A program made the position numbers and the translations under genes. Of a DNA stretch of 64,000 nucleotides, positions 56,812 to 64,000 are shown piece after piece; position 1 is the stretch's first letter, and each line of letters opens with the position of its first letter. The notes under the pieces were generated by a model. The model had not been told where the DNA came from and did not search any database. It saw only the letters and a list, made by a program, of their open reading frames with translations. The stretch lies in the NCBI RefSeq assembly GCF_007556815.1, contig NZ_CP041743.1, forward strand, positions 2,887,001 through 2,951,000. The letters are read 5' to 3'. This DNA is from Paraburkholderia megapolitana. Its GTDB lineage: Bacteria > Pseudomonadota > Gammaproteobacteria > Burkholderiales > Burkholderiaceae.

Positions 56812-58232
56812 GTCGGTCCCCCATACGAAGTGGCCCACGCAAGCTGCGCGGCCAGCGCGCCTTGCAAACGCTCGATCTGTTCGCGAACGCGCGCGGGCGC
56901 AGTACCGCCGTAACCGCTGCGCGCCGCCACCGCGGCATCGAGCGTGACATGCGCAAGCACGGCCGGTTCGAGCCGCGCATCGACCTGCGCAAGCGTCGCC
57001 ACCGACACCTCCGACAACTCGATCCCCTGCTCTTCGCACACGCGCACCAGCGCACCGGTGATCTCGTGCGCTTCGCTAAACGGCACACCGCGCAGCGCGA
57101 GCCAGTCCGCGACTTCGGTGGCGAGCGTGAAGCCGAGCGGCGCCTGACGACGCATTTCGTCGACATTCACGCGCATCGTGCGGATCATGCCGGCCATCGC
57201 GGGCAGCACGAGTTCGAGTGTGTCGATGCAATCGAACGCGGCGATCTTGTCTTCGGCGAGATCGCGGTTGTACGCGAGCGGCAGCGACTTCAGCGTCGCC
57301 AGCAGGCCGCTCAGGTTGCCGATCAGCCGGCCGGCCTTGCCGCGCGTCAACTCCGCGATGTCGGAGTTTTTCTTCTGCGGCATGATCGAGCTGCCAGTCG
57401 CATAGCCGTCGTCGAGCACGACCCAGCCGAACTGCCGCGAGGTCCACAGAATCACTTCTTCCGACAGCCGCGACAGGTTCACCGCCAGCATGCTCGTCAC
57501 GAACACGAATTCGGCGACGTGATCACGCGACGCCACGGCATCGATCGAGTTCTCGCACGGGCCGTCGTAACCGAGTTCCACCGCCGACAACTCCGGCCGC
57601 CGGCAAATCGCCGATCCCGCCAGCGCAGCCGCGCCGAGCGGCGAACGCGCGCTGCGGCGATCCCAGTCGAGCAGACGATCGATGTCGCGGTAGATCGACT
57701 GCGCATGCGCCAGCAGATGGTGCGCAAACACCACCGGCTGCGCCGGTTGCAAGTGCGTAAAGCCCGCGGACACGCTGCCGATGTGCGCGTTTGCCTGTTC
57801 GATTAATGCATTCTGCAGATCGATGACTGCCTGGGTTAGCGTACGCGCCTTGTCCCGCAGAAAGAGCCTTAAGTCGTTCGCCGCCTGGTCGTTGCGCGAG
57901 CGCCCGGCGCGCAGTTTGCCGCCGGTTGCGCCGAGCCGCTGCGTCAGCTCGCGCTCCAGAAACGTATGCACATCCTCGTCCTGCAGCAACGGGCCGACTT
58001 CTCCGGCGCGAAACTGCGCGTCGAGCCGGTCCATTTCGTCGAGTAGCTGCTGCAACTCGGCGGCGCTCAGGATTTCCGCCCGCCGCAGCTCCTGCGCATG
58101 CGCGCGCGAACCGGCGAGATCGTATGGCGCGAGACGGAAGAAGCTCGGGTCCGAGCGCGACAGCGCGGTCAGCGCAGGCGCCGGGCCGGTCTTGAAACGT
58201 CCGCCCCATAGCCGGTCGGTGTGCTGGGTCAT
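56805..58232 (-). CDS. ArgH-family C-N lyase (argininosuccinate-lyase-like)
   Basis: A 475-residue aspartase/fumarase-superfamily lyase. The core signature GSSIMPQKKN (280-289) contains the catalytic Ser282; SRND (112-115) and THLQP with His160 are also present. The start LWGGRF resembles ArgH. But the gene heads an uptake and catabolic operon, not arginine synthesis, so the substrate may be another N-substituted aspartate that releases fumarate, as in EDDS or iminodisuccinate lyases. The ATG at 58232 is chosen because it gives the ArgH N-terminus. Arginine biosynthesis remains possible. Confidence 0.9.
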   Translation of the reverse strand: MTQHTDRLWGGRFKTGPAPALTALSRSDPSFFRLAPYDLAGSRAHAQELRRAEILSAAELQQLLDEMDRLDAQFRAGEVGPLLQDEDVHTFLERELTQRLGATGGKLRAGRSRNDQAANDLRLFLRDKARTLTQAVIDLQNALIEQANAHIGSVSAGFTHLQPAQPVVFAHHLLAHAQSIYRDIDRLLDWDRRSARSPLGAAALAGSAICRRPELSAVELGYDGPCENSIDAVASRDHVAEFVFVTSMLAVNLSRLSEEVILWTSRQFGWVVLDDGYATGSSIMPQKKNSDIAELTRGKAGRLIGNLSGLLATLKSLPLAYNRDLAEDKIAAFDCIDTLELVLPAMAGMIRTMRVNVDEMRRQAPLGFTLATEVADWLALRGVPFSEAHEITGALVRVCEEQGIELSEVSVATLAQVDARLEPAVLAHVTLDAAVAARSGYGGTAPARVREQIERLQGALAAQLAWATSYGGPTC

Positions 58233-58367
58233 GCGAAAACTCCGTGGATGGATTGAGCGGATGCCTGAGCGGGTACCTGAGCAGACTTGAAGCGCCGCCG
58301 GGCAAGGTTGAGGCGATTTTATGAACGCCAATTTTTACGGGACAAACGGTAAAATCTCATGGTTCCC

Positions 58368-58382
58368 ATGCACAACTTGCAT
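58368..58382. promoter_or_regulatory. LysR-type dyad ATGCA-N5-TGCAT
   Basis: A perfect 15-bp T-N11-A-type element just 2 bp before the LysR start and 135 bp from the argH-family start. It could mediate autorepression and divergent activation. A second dyad, TTTTAC-N10-GTAAAA, lies close upstream (58333-58354). Confidence 0.55.
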
Positions 58383-58384
58383 AA

Positions 58385-59284
58385 ATGAAGATCGAACGCT
58401 ACCCGCCGTTCAATGTGCTGCAGACGCTGCTGGTCGTCGCGCGCTGCGGCAACTTCACGGCTGCCGCGCAGCAACTGTTTCTGAGCCAGAGCGCCGTGAG
58501 CCGGCATATCCAGCAGATCGAGGAGTATTTCGGCTGCGCGCTGTTCGTGCGCCATACGCGGATGGTGGTGCCGACCGTCGAATGCCAGCGGCTCGTGCCG
58601 ATCGTCGAAGAACTGCTCGCTACCGCGCGCCGCTCGATGCACATTCCGAGCATGGGCGGCCAGACCGTGACGCTGCGCGTTACGCCGACGCTGGCCGCAC
58701 GCTGGCTGCTGCCGCGCCTGCCCGACTTCTATGCAGAAGCGCCGGGCACCCAGCTCAATATCGACACCGCGTGGTTCCTGCCGACCAACTTCGGCGAAGG
58801 CACGCTCGACGCCGCGATCCTGTTCGGCACCGGCCGTTGGGATGGGCTCGAAGCCACGCCGCTGATGCGCGAGCGTCTTACGCCCGTGTGCTCGCCGCAG
58901 ATGGCTGAGGGTATGTCAGGTATGCCGCCGCTCGCCGAGCCGGCGGATCTGAAGCAGCACACACTGCTTCATTCGAGCTTCGGCCGGCGTGGCTGGATGT
59001 TATGGCTGCAAAAGGAAAGCGGCGAACTGGCCGCGCACACTTACCGCGAGCAGGTGTTCGACACACTCGACCTCGCGTTCAACGCCGCGGTGCGTGGGTT
59101 AGGTGTCGCGCTCGGCGACCTGAATCTGCTGCAGGAGAGTCTTGCGAGCGGTGCGCTCGTCAGGCCGTTCCAGCGCGTGCTGGAAACGGGCGCCGGCTAT
59201 TACCTCGTGCATCCGCCGCGCAACGAGTATCGCGAGAAGCTCAAGCCGCTTTTGGTGTGGCTGCAGGCGCAGACGCACGAGTGA
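58385..59284 (+). CDS. LysR-family regulator of the ArgH-family operon
   Basis: A 299-residue LysR protein of the GcvA type, with HTH FNVLQTLLVVARCGNFTAAAQQLFLSQSAVSRHIQQIE and a substrate-binding domain from about 92 (TLRVTPTLAARWLLPRLPDF). It is divergent from the eight-gene operon and likely senses its substrate. Its stop is 19 bp from the convergent MFS gene. Confidence 0.92.
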   Translation: MKIERYPPFNVLQTLLVVARCGNFTAAAQQLFLSQSAVSRHIQQIEEYFGCALFVRHTRMVVPTVECQRLVPIVEELLATARRSMHIPSMGGQTVTLRVTPTLAARWLLPRLPDFYAEAPGTQLNIDTAWFLPTNFGEGTLDAAILFGTGRWDGLEATPLMRERLTPVCSPQMAEGMSGMPPLAEPADLKQHTLLHSSFGRRGWMLWLQKESGELAAHTYREQVFDTLDLAFNAAVRGLGVALGDLNLLQESLASGALVRPFQRVLETGAGYYLVHPPRNEYREKLKPLLVWLQAQTHE

Positions 59285-59303
59285 CGCGGGCCGGTCGGTC
59301 GAG

Positions 59304-60599
59304 TCAATAAAGCTCGCGGGAACGCCGCCAGTCCTGCACGGCCTGCCACATGCGCCGCCACGGCGGATCGGCGAACAGGATGAATGCTCCCGCGGCCAGC
59401 AAACCGCAGACGAGGAACGTCCCGCGATAGCCGAGCCCGGCCACCAGCAATCCCGACAGCACCCCTGACAAGATCGAACCGACCCGCGACGAGTTGAAGA
59501 AAAGCGCGGTCGCCTGGCCTGGCGAGCGCGGCATCAGGTCCTGCACGTAGGTCATCCCGAGGCACGAGGTAACCGCGACGACAAACGCGTTCAACGCCTG
59601 CATCGGGATCAGGATCGGAATCGAGCCCGCCGCTGCCAGCGCGATGAAGTAGACGACATGCACTGCCGCGCAGGCGGCGAGCCAGCGCAGCTTGTTCAGC
59701 GTGGCGCCGCGTGCGCCGAGCGCGAGCATCATTGGGATTTCGAGGAATGCACCGAGACCGAGCATGATCGACACGTCGATGCGCGCGCCGGCGAGGCCGT
59801 GGACGACATACAGCGGCAACACGATCATCGTCGCGTTGGCTGCAAGCCCGATCAGCGTCAGCGCGATCACCGTGCGCCAGATCACCCGCGACGATGCGAC
59901 TGGATGCACGAAGTCGGGTTTGACCGGCGGCTCCGGCTCGGTGACGGTGGTCACTTCGAGCAACGTCGCCGGATCGCCGGCTACGTGTGCCGGCGTGCTG
60001 TGCAACGCGCCGCCGGACGCCTCCGGCATGCGCCAGACGATTACCGCGCAGCCGGCAAAGCACGCTGCCGCGAATAGAAAGAGTCCGTAAAAATCCGCGG
60101 CGGCCAGCACCAGTGCGCCCACCGACGGCCCGAACACCCACGCCACCGACAGCACAGTGCGCAGCGTCGCCGTCGCGAACGTGCGCTCGGCCTCGTCGCG
60201 GACCTGCAGCGCCGCCCGACCAAACGAAAACACCATCGACATCGCCGAGCCGCCCGCGCCGAGAAACGCCACACCGATTACGAGCAGCGCGCGGTAGTCG
60301 CGCACGAAGCACAGCGAGAGGAAACCGAGCGCCGCCGCAATCAGTGCGGCGAGCAGCAACGCGCGGTGGTGCCCGTGGCGGTCCGACCATTTGCCCGCCC
60401 ACGCGCTTGCCGCCACGCCGCTCGCCGCAATCAGCGTCATGAAGAGGCCGAGCCGCAGCGGCGTCATGCCGGCGTGCTCGACGCTGAACAGCGACAGGTA
60501 CGGTGCGGTGAAGGACATCGCGACCCCGAGCATCAGGGTGGCGCCCGCGAGCGGCACAAAGGACGGGATGCGCGTGAGATCGGCGAATCGGGAGTTCAT
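59304..60599 (-). CDS. MFS transporter of the sugar-efflux (Set) type
   Basis: A 431-residue major facilitator with about 12 transmembrane segments. FSVEHAGMTPLRLGLFMTLIAASGVAASAWAGKWSDRHGHHRALLL is the family A-like motif, and the mid-loop sits near residues 205-225. It resembles SetA/SetB sugar efflux pumps; the substrate is not certain. It is monocistronic and 394 bp from the divergent AEC gene. Confidence 0.87.
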   Translation of the reverse strand: MNSRFADLTRIPSFVPLAGATLMLGVAMSFTAPYLSLFSVEHAGMTPLRLGLFMTLIAASGVAASAWAGKWSDRHGHHRALLLAALIAAALGFLSLCFVRDYRALLVIGVAFLGAGGSAMSMVFSFGRAALQVRDEAERTFATATLRTVLSVAWVFGPSVGALVLAAADFYGLFLFAAACFAGCAVIVWRMPEASGGALHSTPAHVAGDPATLLEVTTVTEPEPPVKPDFVHPVASSRVIWRTVIALTLIGLAANATMIVLPLYVVHGLAGARIDVSIMLGLGAFLEIPMMLALGARGATLNKLRWLAACAAVHVVYFIALAAAGSIPILIPMQALNAFVVAVTSCLGMTYVQDLMPRSPGQATALFFNSSRVGSILSGVLSGLLVAGLGYRGTFLVCGLLAAGAFILFADPPWRRMWQAVQDWRRSRELY

Positions 60600-60993
60600 C
60601 GGGGGCGGATGTGGGAACCGTGCGCACGCCGCGCAACGGAGCGCGGCGCGGCCAAACCGCAGATGTTAAGCCTTTCGTCGGGAGGATGGGGGCGATTCGG
60701 GGCGGCTCGCGTTACGCCGACACGCGCTCAGGGGCGATCTGACATTGCTGCAGATCGCGCCTCTTATCTGCGCTTTATTCATTTATCGTCTTAACGACAA
60801 AATTTTTATTATTTTAAGTAATGACACATCTCTGCCACATTTCAGGGAGACCAACTATCGACAGAAGAAAAATGGCTAAAGCATCCGCTATTCAAGTGCA
60901 CACGCACATCGTTGTTTGAACGTGCCATGAACGCGTTTATCGGCGTCTACGGCGCGGTGGTGCTGGCCAGGACATTCATCTAACGGAGCGCCC
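60600..60993. other. 394-bp divergent intergenic region
   Basis: It separates the MFS gene from the AEC carrier gene. A marked AT-rich stretch near 60780-60835 looks like promoter DNA for the AEC gene; no exact -10/-35 pair was fixed. No coding frame with good codon use was seen. Confidence 0.5.
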
Positions 60994-61911
60994 ATGCAAA
61001 GTGTCTTTACAGCGCTCGTTCCGATATTCGCCCTGATATTGATGGGCTTCGTGCTTCGCCAGCGCAAGATGCTAGCCGACGAGTTCTGGCTGCCATGCGA
61101 AACGCTGAACTACTACTACATGTTCCCGGCGTTGATGTTCAGTCAGGTGGCGAAAGCAAACCTGGCCCAGTTTCCCGTTCGTCCGATTGCCATCGCGATT
61201 CTTGGCGCAGTCGGAACCGGTGCGCTGGTGCTGTACGCATGGCGTATCTGGAGCAGGCAATCGGGCGCGGTTTTTTCGTCGGTCATTCAAGGTGCCCTGC
61301 GGCCGAACACTTACGTCGGCGTCGCCGCGGCCGCGGCGATGTATGGCAGTGTCGGTCTAACGTTGACGTCGATCAGCATCGCAGTCGCCATCCCTTTGCT
61401 TAACGTGGCATCGATCATCATCCTGATGCATTACGGGAGTGGCGGTACCCCAACCAGTCGGCAAATCGTTAGCGCCCTGCTGAAGAACCCCGTCATCATG
61501 GCCGTGCTGCTCGGCGCACTTTTCAATGTGAGCGGTCTTTCACTGCCGGGTACGCTGTCGAACCTGCTTGCGATTCTCGGAGCAGCGTCATTGCCGCTGG
61601 GGCTCCTTGCCGTAGGTGCGGGGCTCGATATGAAAGCGGCAAAGGAGGCACGAGGCCCCGTTTTGCAGTCGTCGTTCATCAAGCTATTGCTCGTCCCGCT
61701 GCTCACGCTCTGGATCGGTCTGGCGCTCGGAATTCAAGGTCCGGCGTTGACGACAATCGTCTTGTTCAACTCGCTGCCATGCACTCCGTCGGCCTACATC
61801 ATGGCGAAGCTGTTGGGCGGCGATCATCGTTTGTCTGCCGGGATCATTACTGTCCAGACCGCGCTGGCGGCAATCACCATGCCGCTTGTGCTGTTCATTT
61901 CACACTGGTAA
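60994..61911 (+). CDS. AEC-family (auxin efflux carrier-like) permease
   Basis: A 305-residue membrane protein with about ten segments. VFTALVPIFALILMGFVLRQRKML and LKNPVIMAVLLGALFNVSGLSLP are hallmarks of AEC/MdcF-like carriers, which move organic acids such as malonate. CGGAG (60984-60988) lies 5 bp before the ATG. Its last 17 bases overlap the convergent LysR gene. Confidence 0.9.
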   Translation: MQSVFTALVPIFALILMGFVLRQRKMLADEFWLPCETLNYYYMFPALMFSQVAKANLAQFPVRPIAIAILGAVGTGALVLYAWRIWSRQSGAVFSSVIQGALRPNTYVGVAAAAAMYGSVGLTLTSISIAVAIPLLNVASIIILMHYGSGGTPTSRQIVSALLKNPVIMAVLLGALFNVSGLSLPGTLSNLLAILGAASLPLGLLAVGAGLDMKAAKEARGPVLQSSFIKLLLVPLLTLWIGLALGIQGPALTTIVLFNSLPCTPSAYIMAKLLGGDHRLSAGIITVQTALAAITMPLVLFISHW

Positions 61912-62872
61912 GCCGCGTTCGCCGGCGTGGGGGCGATTCGGGCGGATTCTCGTCCGGCAAATCCGGGTAATGCTCGAAGGTCCGCTTGATCAGCTGCCGC
62001 AACCAGATGTTCGCCCCGTCATCATGAAACCGCGGATGCCAGTGCTGCCGCAAGCCGAACGGCGGCAACGCAACCGGCGGCGGCAGAATGCGCACCGTGC
62101 CGAGCTTCGCGAACACATTGCCGAGTTCGAGCGGCACCGTGGCGATCAGATCGGGATGCTGGTCGATCAGGAGCGGGACGACGAGAAAGTGTGGCGTCGA
62201 CAGGTAGACGTTGCGGCGAATGCCGTATTCGTCGAAGGCGTTATCGTAGGCCGCGCCGGCCGGACCTTCGAGCATCACGACGATATGGCGCATCGTTTCG
62301 AACTGCTCGCGCGTGATCGTTTTGCCGACCGCCGTGTTGCGCACGCTCACCATCGTCACGAACGAATGCATGAAGAGTTGCTGCTGGAACAGTTCGTCGG
62401 GCGCCGCGCGGAACGACCCGAGCGCGAGATCGGCCTCGCCGGTTGCGAGCGTACCGGCGATCTGTCCAAACGGGACCTGGAGGCTGCGCAGCGTGCAGTC
62501 AGGCGCCTCCCGGCGCAACTGACGGATCAGCGGCGGCAGGAACACCAGTTCACCCATGTCCGTCATGCATAACGTGAAACTGCACCGCGCGGTGGCCGGA
62601 TGAAACTGCGCCTGCGACACGACATCCTCGCGCAGCGTCGTCATCATGCCGACTATCGACGGACCGAGCAGCGCCGCCTTCGGTGTCGGCGTCATGCCCG
62701 TGGGCGTCTTGACGAACAACGGGTCTTCGAAGAACGCGCGCAGCCGGTTCAGCGCGTGGCTCATCGCTCCCTGCGACAAACCGACCTCCACCGCCGCCCG
62801 CGTCACGCTGCGCTCTCGCAGCAGCGCATCGAACACCAGCAGCAGGTTCAGATCGAGATCACGAATATGCAT
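61895..62872 (-). CDS. LysR-family regulator (NodD/NahR-like N-terminus)
   Basis: A 325-residue LysR protein starting MHIRDLDLNLLLVFDALLRERSVTRAAVEVGLSQGAMSHALNRLR, characteristic of the NodD/NahR/LeuO group that often responds to aromatic compounds. Several in-frame ATGs lie upstream (62881, 62890, 62899); 62872 gives the family start. The divergent Rieske oxygenase gene is 135 bp away and is the likely target. Confidence 0.9.
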   Translation of the reverse strand: MHIRDLDLNLLLVFDALLRERSVTRAAVEVGLSQGAMSHALNRLRAFFEDPLFVKTPTGMTPTPKAALLGPSIVGMMTTLREDVVSQAQFHPATARCSFTLCMTDMGELVFLPPLIRQLRREAPDCTLRSLQVPFGQIAGTLATGEADLALGSFRAAPDELFQQQLFMHSFVTMVSVRNTAVGKTITREQFETMRHIVVMLEGPAGAAYDNAFDEYGIRRNVYLSTPHFLVVPLLIDQHPDLIATVPLELGNVFAKLGTVRILPPPVALPPFGLRQHWHPRFHDDGANIWLRQLIKRTFEHYPDLPDENPPESPPRRRTRLTSVK

Positions 62873-63007
62873 GGCGTGCATTCCAGTCATTACGGCCATT
62901 GTGTTGACGCATGATGGTGGCGAACCTATCGTGCGGTCAAGCGCCCCCGCAGTCGGGCGCGGCGGCAATGTGGCAATGCAATCGACAACATGACTGGAGA
63001 CAGCACG

Positions 63008-64000
63008 ATGTTTATTCAAAACACGTGGTACGTGGCCGCGTGGTCACACGAGATCGACGCGGACGGTTTCTTCGCGCGCACGATTACCGGCATTCCGGTC
63101 CTGATGTATCGCAGCGCCGACAGCACGGTGGTCGCGCTTGAGGACCGCTGCTGTCACCGCGGCGCCCCGCTGTCGCTCGGCCGGCGCGAAGGCGACGACG
63201 TGCGCTGCCTGTACCACGGCCTGAAATTCGACTGCAGCGGTGCCTGCATCGAGGCGCCGGCCCAGGACCGCGTGCCGGCTCAAGCGCGGGTGCGCAGCTT
63301 CGCGGTGGTCGAGCGGCATCGATGGATATGGATCTGGATGGGCGACGCGGCGCTCGCCGACCCAGACGCGATTCCCGACACGCACTGGCTCGACGACCCC
63401 GACTGGCGCAGCCTGCCCGGCTACATTCACTACGACGTGAATTACCTGCTGATCTGCGACAACCTGCTCGATTTCTCGCATCTGCCGTTCGTGCATCCGA
63501 CCACGCTCGGCGGTCCGGAAAGCTACGCGAAGATCCGGCCGTTGGTCGAGCGGCTCGACAACGGCGTACGCGTGACGCGCTGGACCATGGACACCGATGT
63601 GCCGCCATTCGCCGCTGCGGTGAAGGCATGGCCGGGCAAGGTCGACCGCTGGAATATCTACGATTTCACCATTCCGGGCATCCTGCGGATGGACTCGGGC
63701 ATGGCCCCGGTCGGCACAGGCGCATTCGAAGGCCGGCGGATCGACGCCGCCGAGTTTCGCGGCTGCCAGGCGCTGACACCGGAAACTGCTACGTCGACGC
63801 ACTACTTCTTCGGGCATCCGCACAACTTCGCGATCGATCGACCCGAAGTGACACGCGCGATTCACGAGTCGATCGTCGAGGCATTCGATGAGGACCGCGC
63901 GATCATCACCGCGCAGCAGCGCAATCTCGCACGCGATCCCTCGTTCACGATGATGGCCTTCGCCATGGACTCGGCACTCGTGCAGTTTCGCCGCATCGTC
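63008..64000 (+). CDS. Rieske oxygenase, vanillate-O-demethylase-like, cut by window end
   Basis: The first 331 residues of a Rieske non-haem iron oxygenase. The [2Fe-2S] ligands are Cys48, His50, Cys67 and His70 (RCCHRGAP, CLYHG). The mononuclear iron ligands in NLLDFSHLPFVH are probably His158 and His163, with a bridging Asp155. Length and order are those of VanA-type aromatic O-demethylases of about 350 residues. A ferredoxin reductase (VanB) would be expected downstream, beyond the window. Divergent from a LysR gene. Confidence 0.92.
   Translation, partial: MFIQNTWYVAAWSHEIDADGFFARTITGIPVLMYRSADSTVVALEDRCCHRGAPLSLGRREGDDVRCLYHGLKFDCSGACIEAPAQDRVPAQARVRSFAVVERHRWIWIWMGDAALADPDAIPDTHWLDDPDWRSLPGYIHYDVNYLLICDNLLDFSHLPFVHPTTLGGPESYAKIRPLVERLDNGVRVTRWTMDTDVPPFAAAVKAWPGKVDRWNIYDFTIPGILRMDSGMAPVGTGAFEGRRIDAAEFRGCQALTPETATSTHYFFGHPHNFAIDRPEVTRAIHESIVEAFDEDRAIITAQQRNLARDPSFTMMAFAMDSALVQFRRIV

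Noticed and set aside
56805..58232. Simple annotation as biosynthetic argininosuccinate lyase
   Set aside because: Not excluded, but no arginine-biosynthesis gene is near and it heads an importer/catabolic operon.

Overview
The window looks like the chromosome of a Paraburkholderia/Burkholderia-type betaproteobacterium. The DNA is GC-rich with strong third-position GC, and it carries a plant-associated acdS/acdR pair, a CIRCE-controlled groESL and many LysR-regulated uptake and catabolic operons. No rRNA, tRNA, CRISPR array, insertion sequence or prophage was recognised.

Layout. 0-1 kb: end of a VOC-fold gene, translationally coupled to an SDR. 1.1-3.6 kb: a ProQ/FinO-domain protein and a hipBA toxin-antitoxin pair, with four operators spaced exactly 26 bp apart. 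3.7-6.3 kb: a three-gene membrane/epimerase operon whose promoter is covered by a perfect 20-bp inverted repeat. 6.4-8.2 kb: acdS (ACC deaminase) and its divergent Lrp-type regulator. 8.2-16.6 kb: M1 peptidase lipoprotein, VOC protein, LysR/LysE pair, two secreted hypotheticals and a second, unrelated hipBA.

16.7-39.6 kb is a long organosulfur-type island. It holds a four-domain rhodanese, a MetC-type lyase, a thiol-dioxygenase-like cupin and a polar amino acid ABC importer. These are followed by a LIV-type importer with fused permeases, a LysR coupled to a flavin monooxygenase, and two AhpD/CMD proteins. The island ends with a ferredoxin plus an APS-reductase-like flavoprotein, a DszC/SfnB-like flavoenzyme, a VOC protein, a TauD-like dioxygenase and a DszA/SnaA-like monooxygenase. 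A likely secondary groESL (39.9-41.9 kb) follows. 41.9-47.7 kb holds SDR/epimerase and hydrolase genes with AraC and MerR regulators. 47.8-50 kb has a sulfonate-type binding protein divergent from an SsuD-like monooxygenase.

50-58.2 kb is an eight-gene minus-strand operon with many stop/start overlaps: ArgH-family lyase, amino acid ABC permease, ATPase and binding protein, two polysaccharide-deacetylase-fold proteins, an MmgE/PrpD protein and a second binding protein. A C-N lyase beside an MmgE/PrpD protein recalls iminodisuccinate catabolism (lyase plus epimerase), so I propose an operon for N-substituted aspartates or aminopolycarboxylates. A divergent LysR adjoins it. 59-64 kb: MFS sugar-efflux-type transporter, AEC carrier, LysR, and a Rieske oxygenase cut by the window end.

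Most operons pair an importer with lyases or monooxygenases and a divergent regulator, which suggests a soil or rhizosphere bacterium that scavenges sulfur, nitrogen and carbon from unusual organic compounds.
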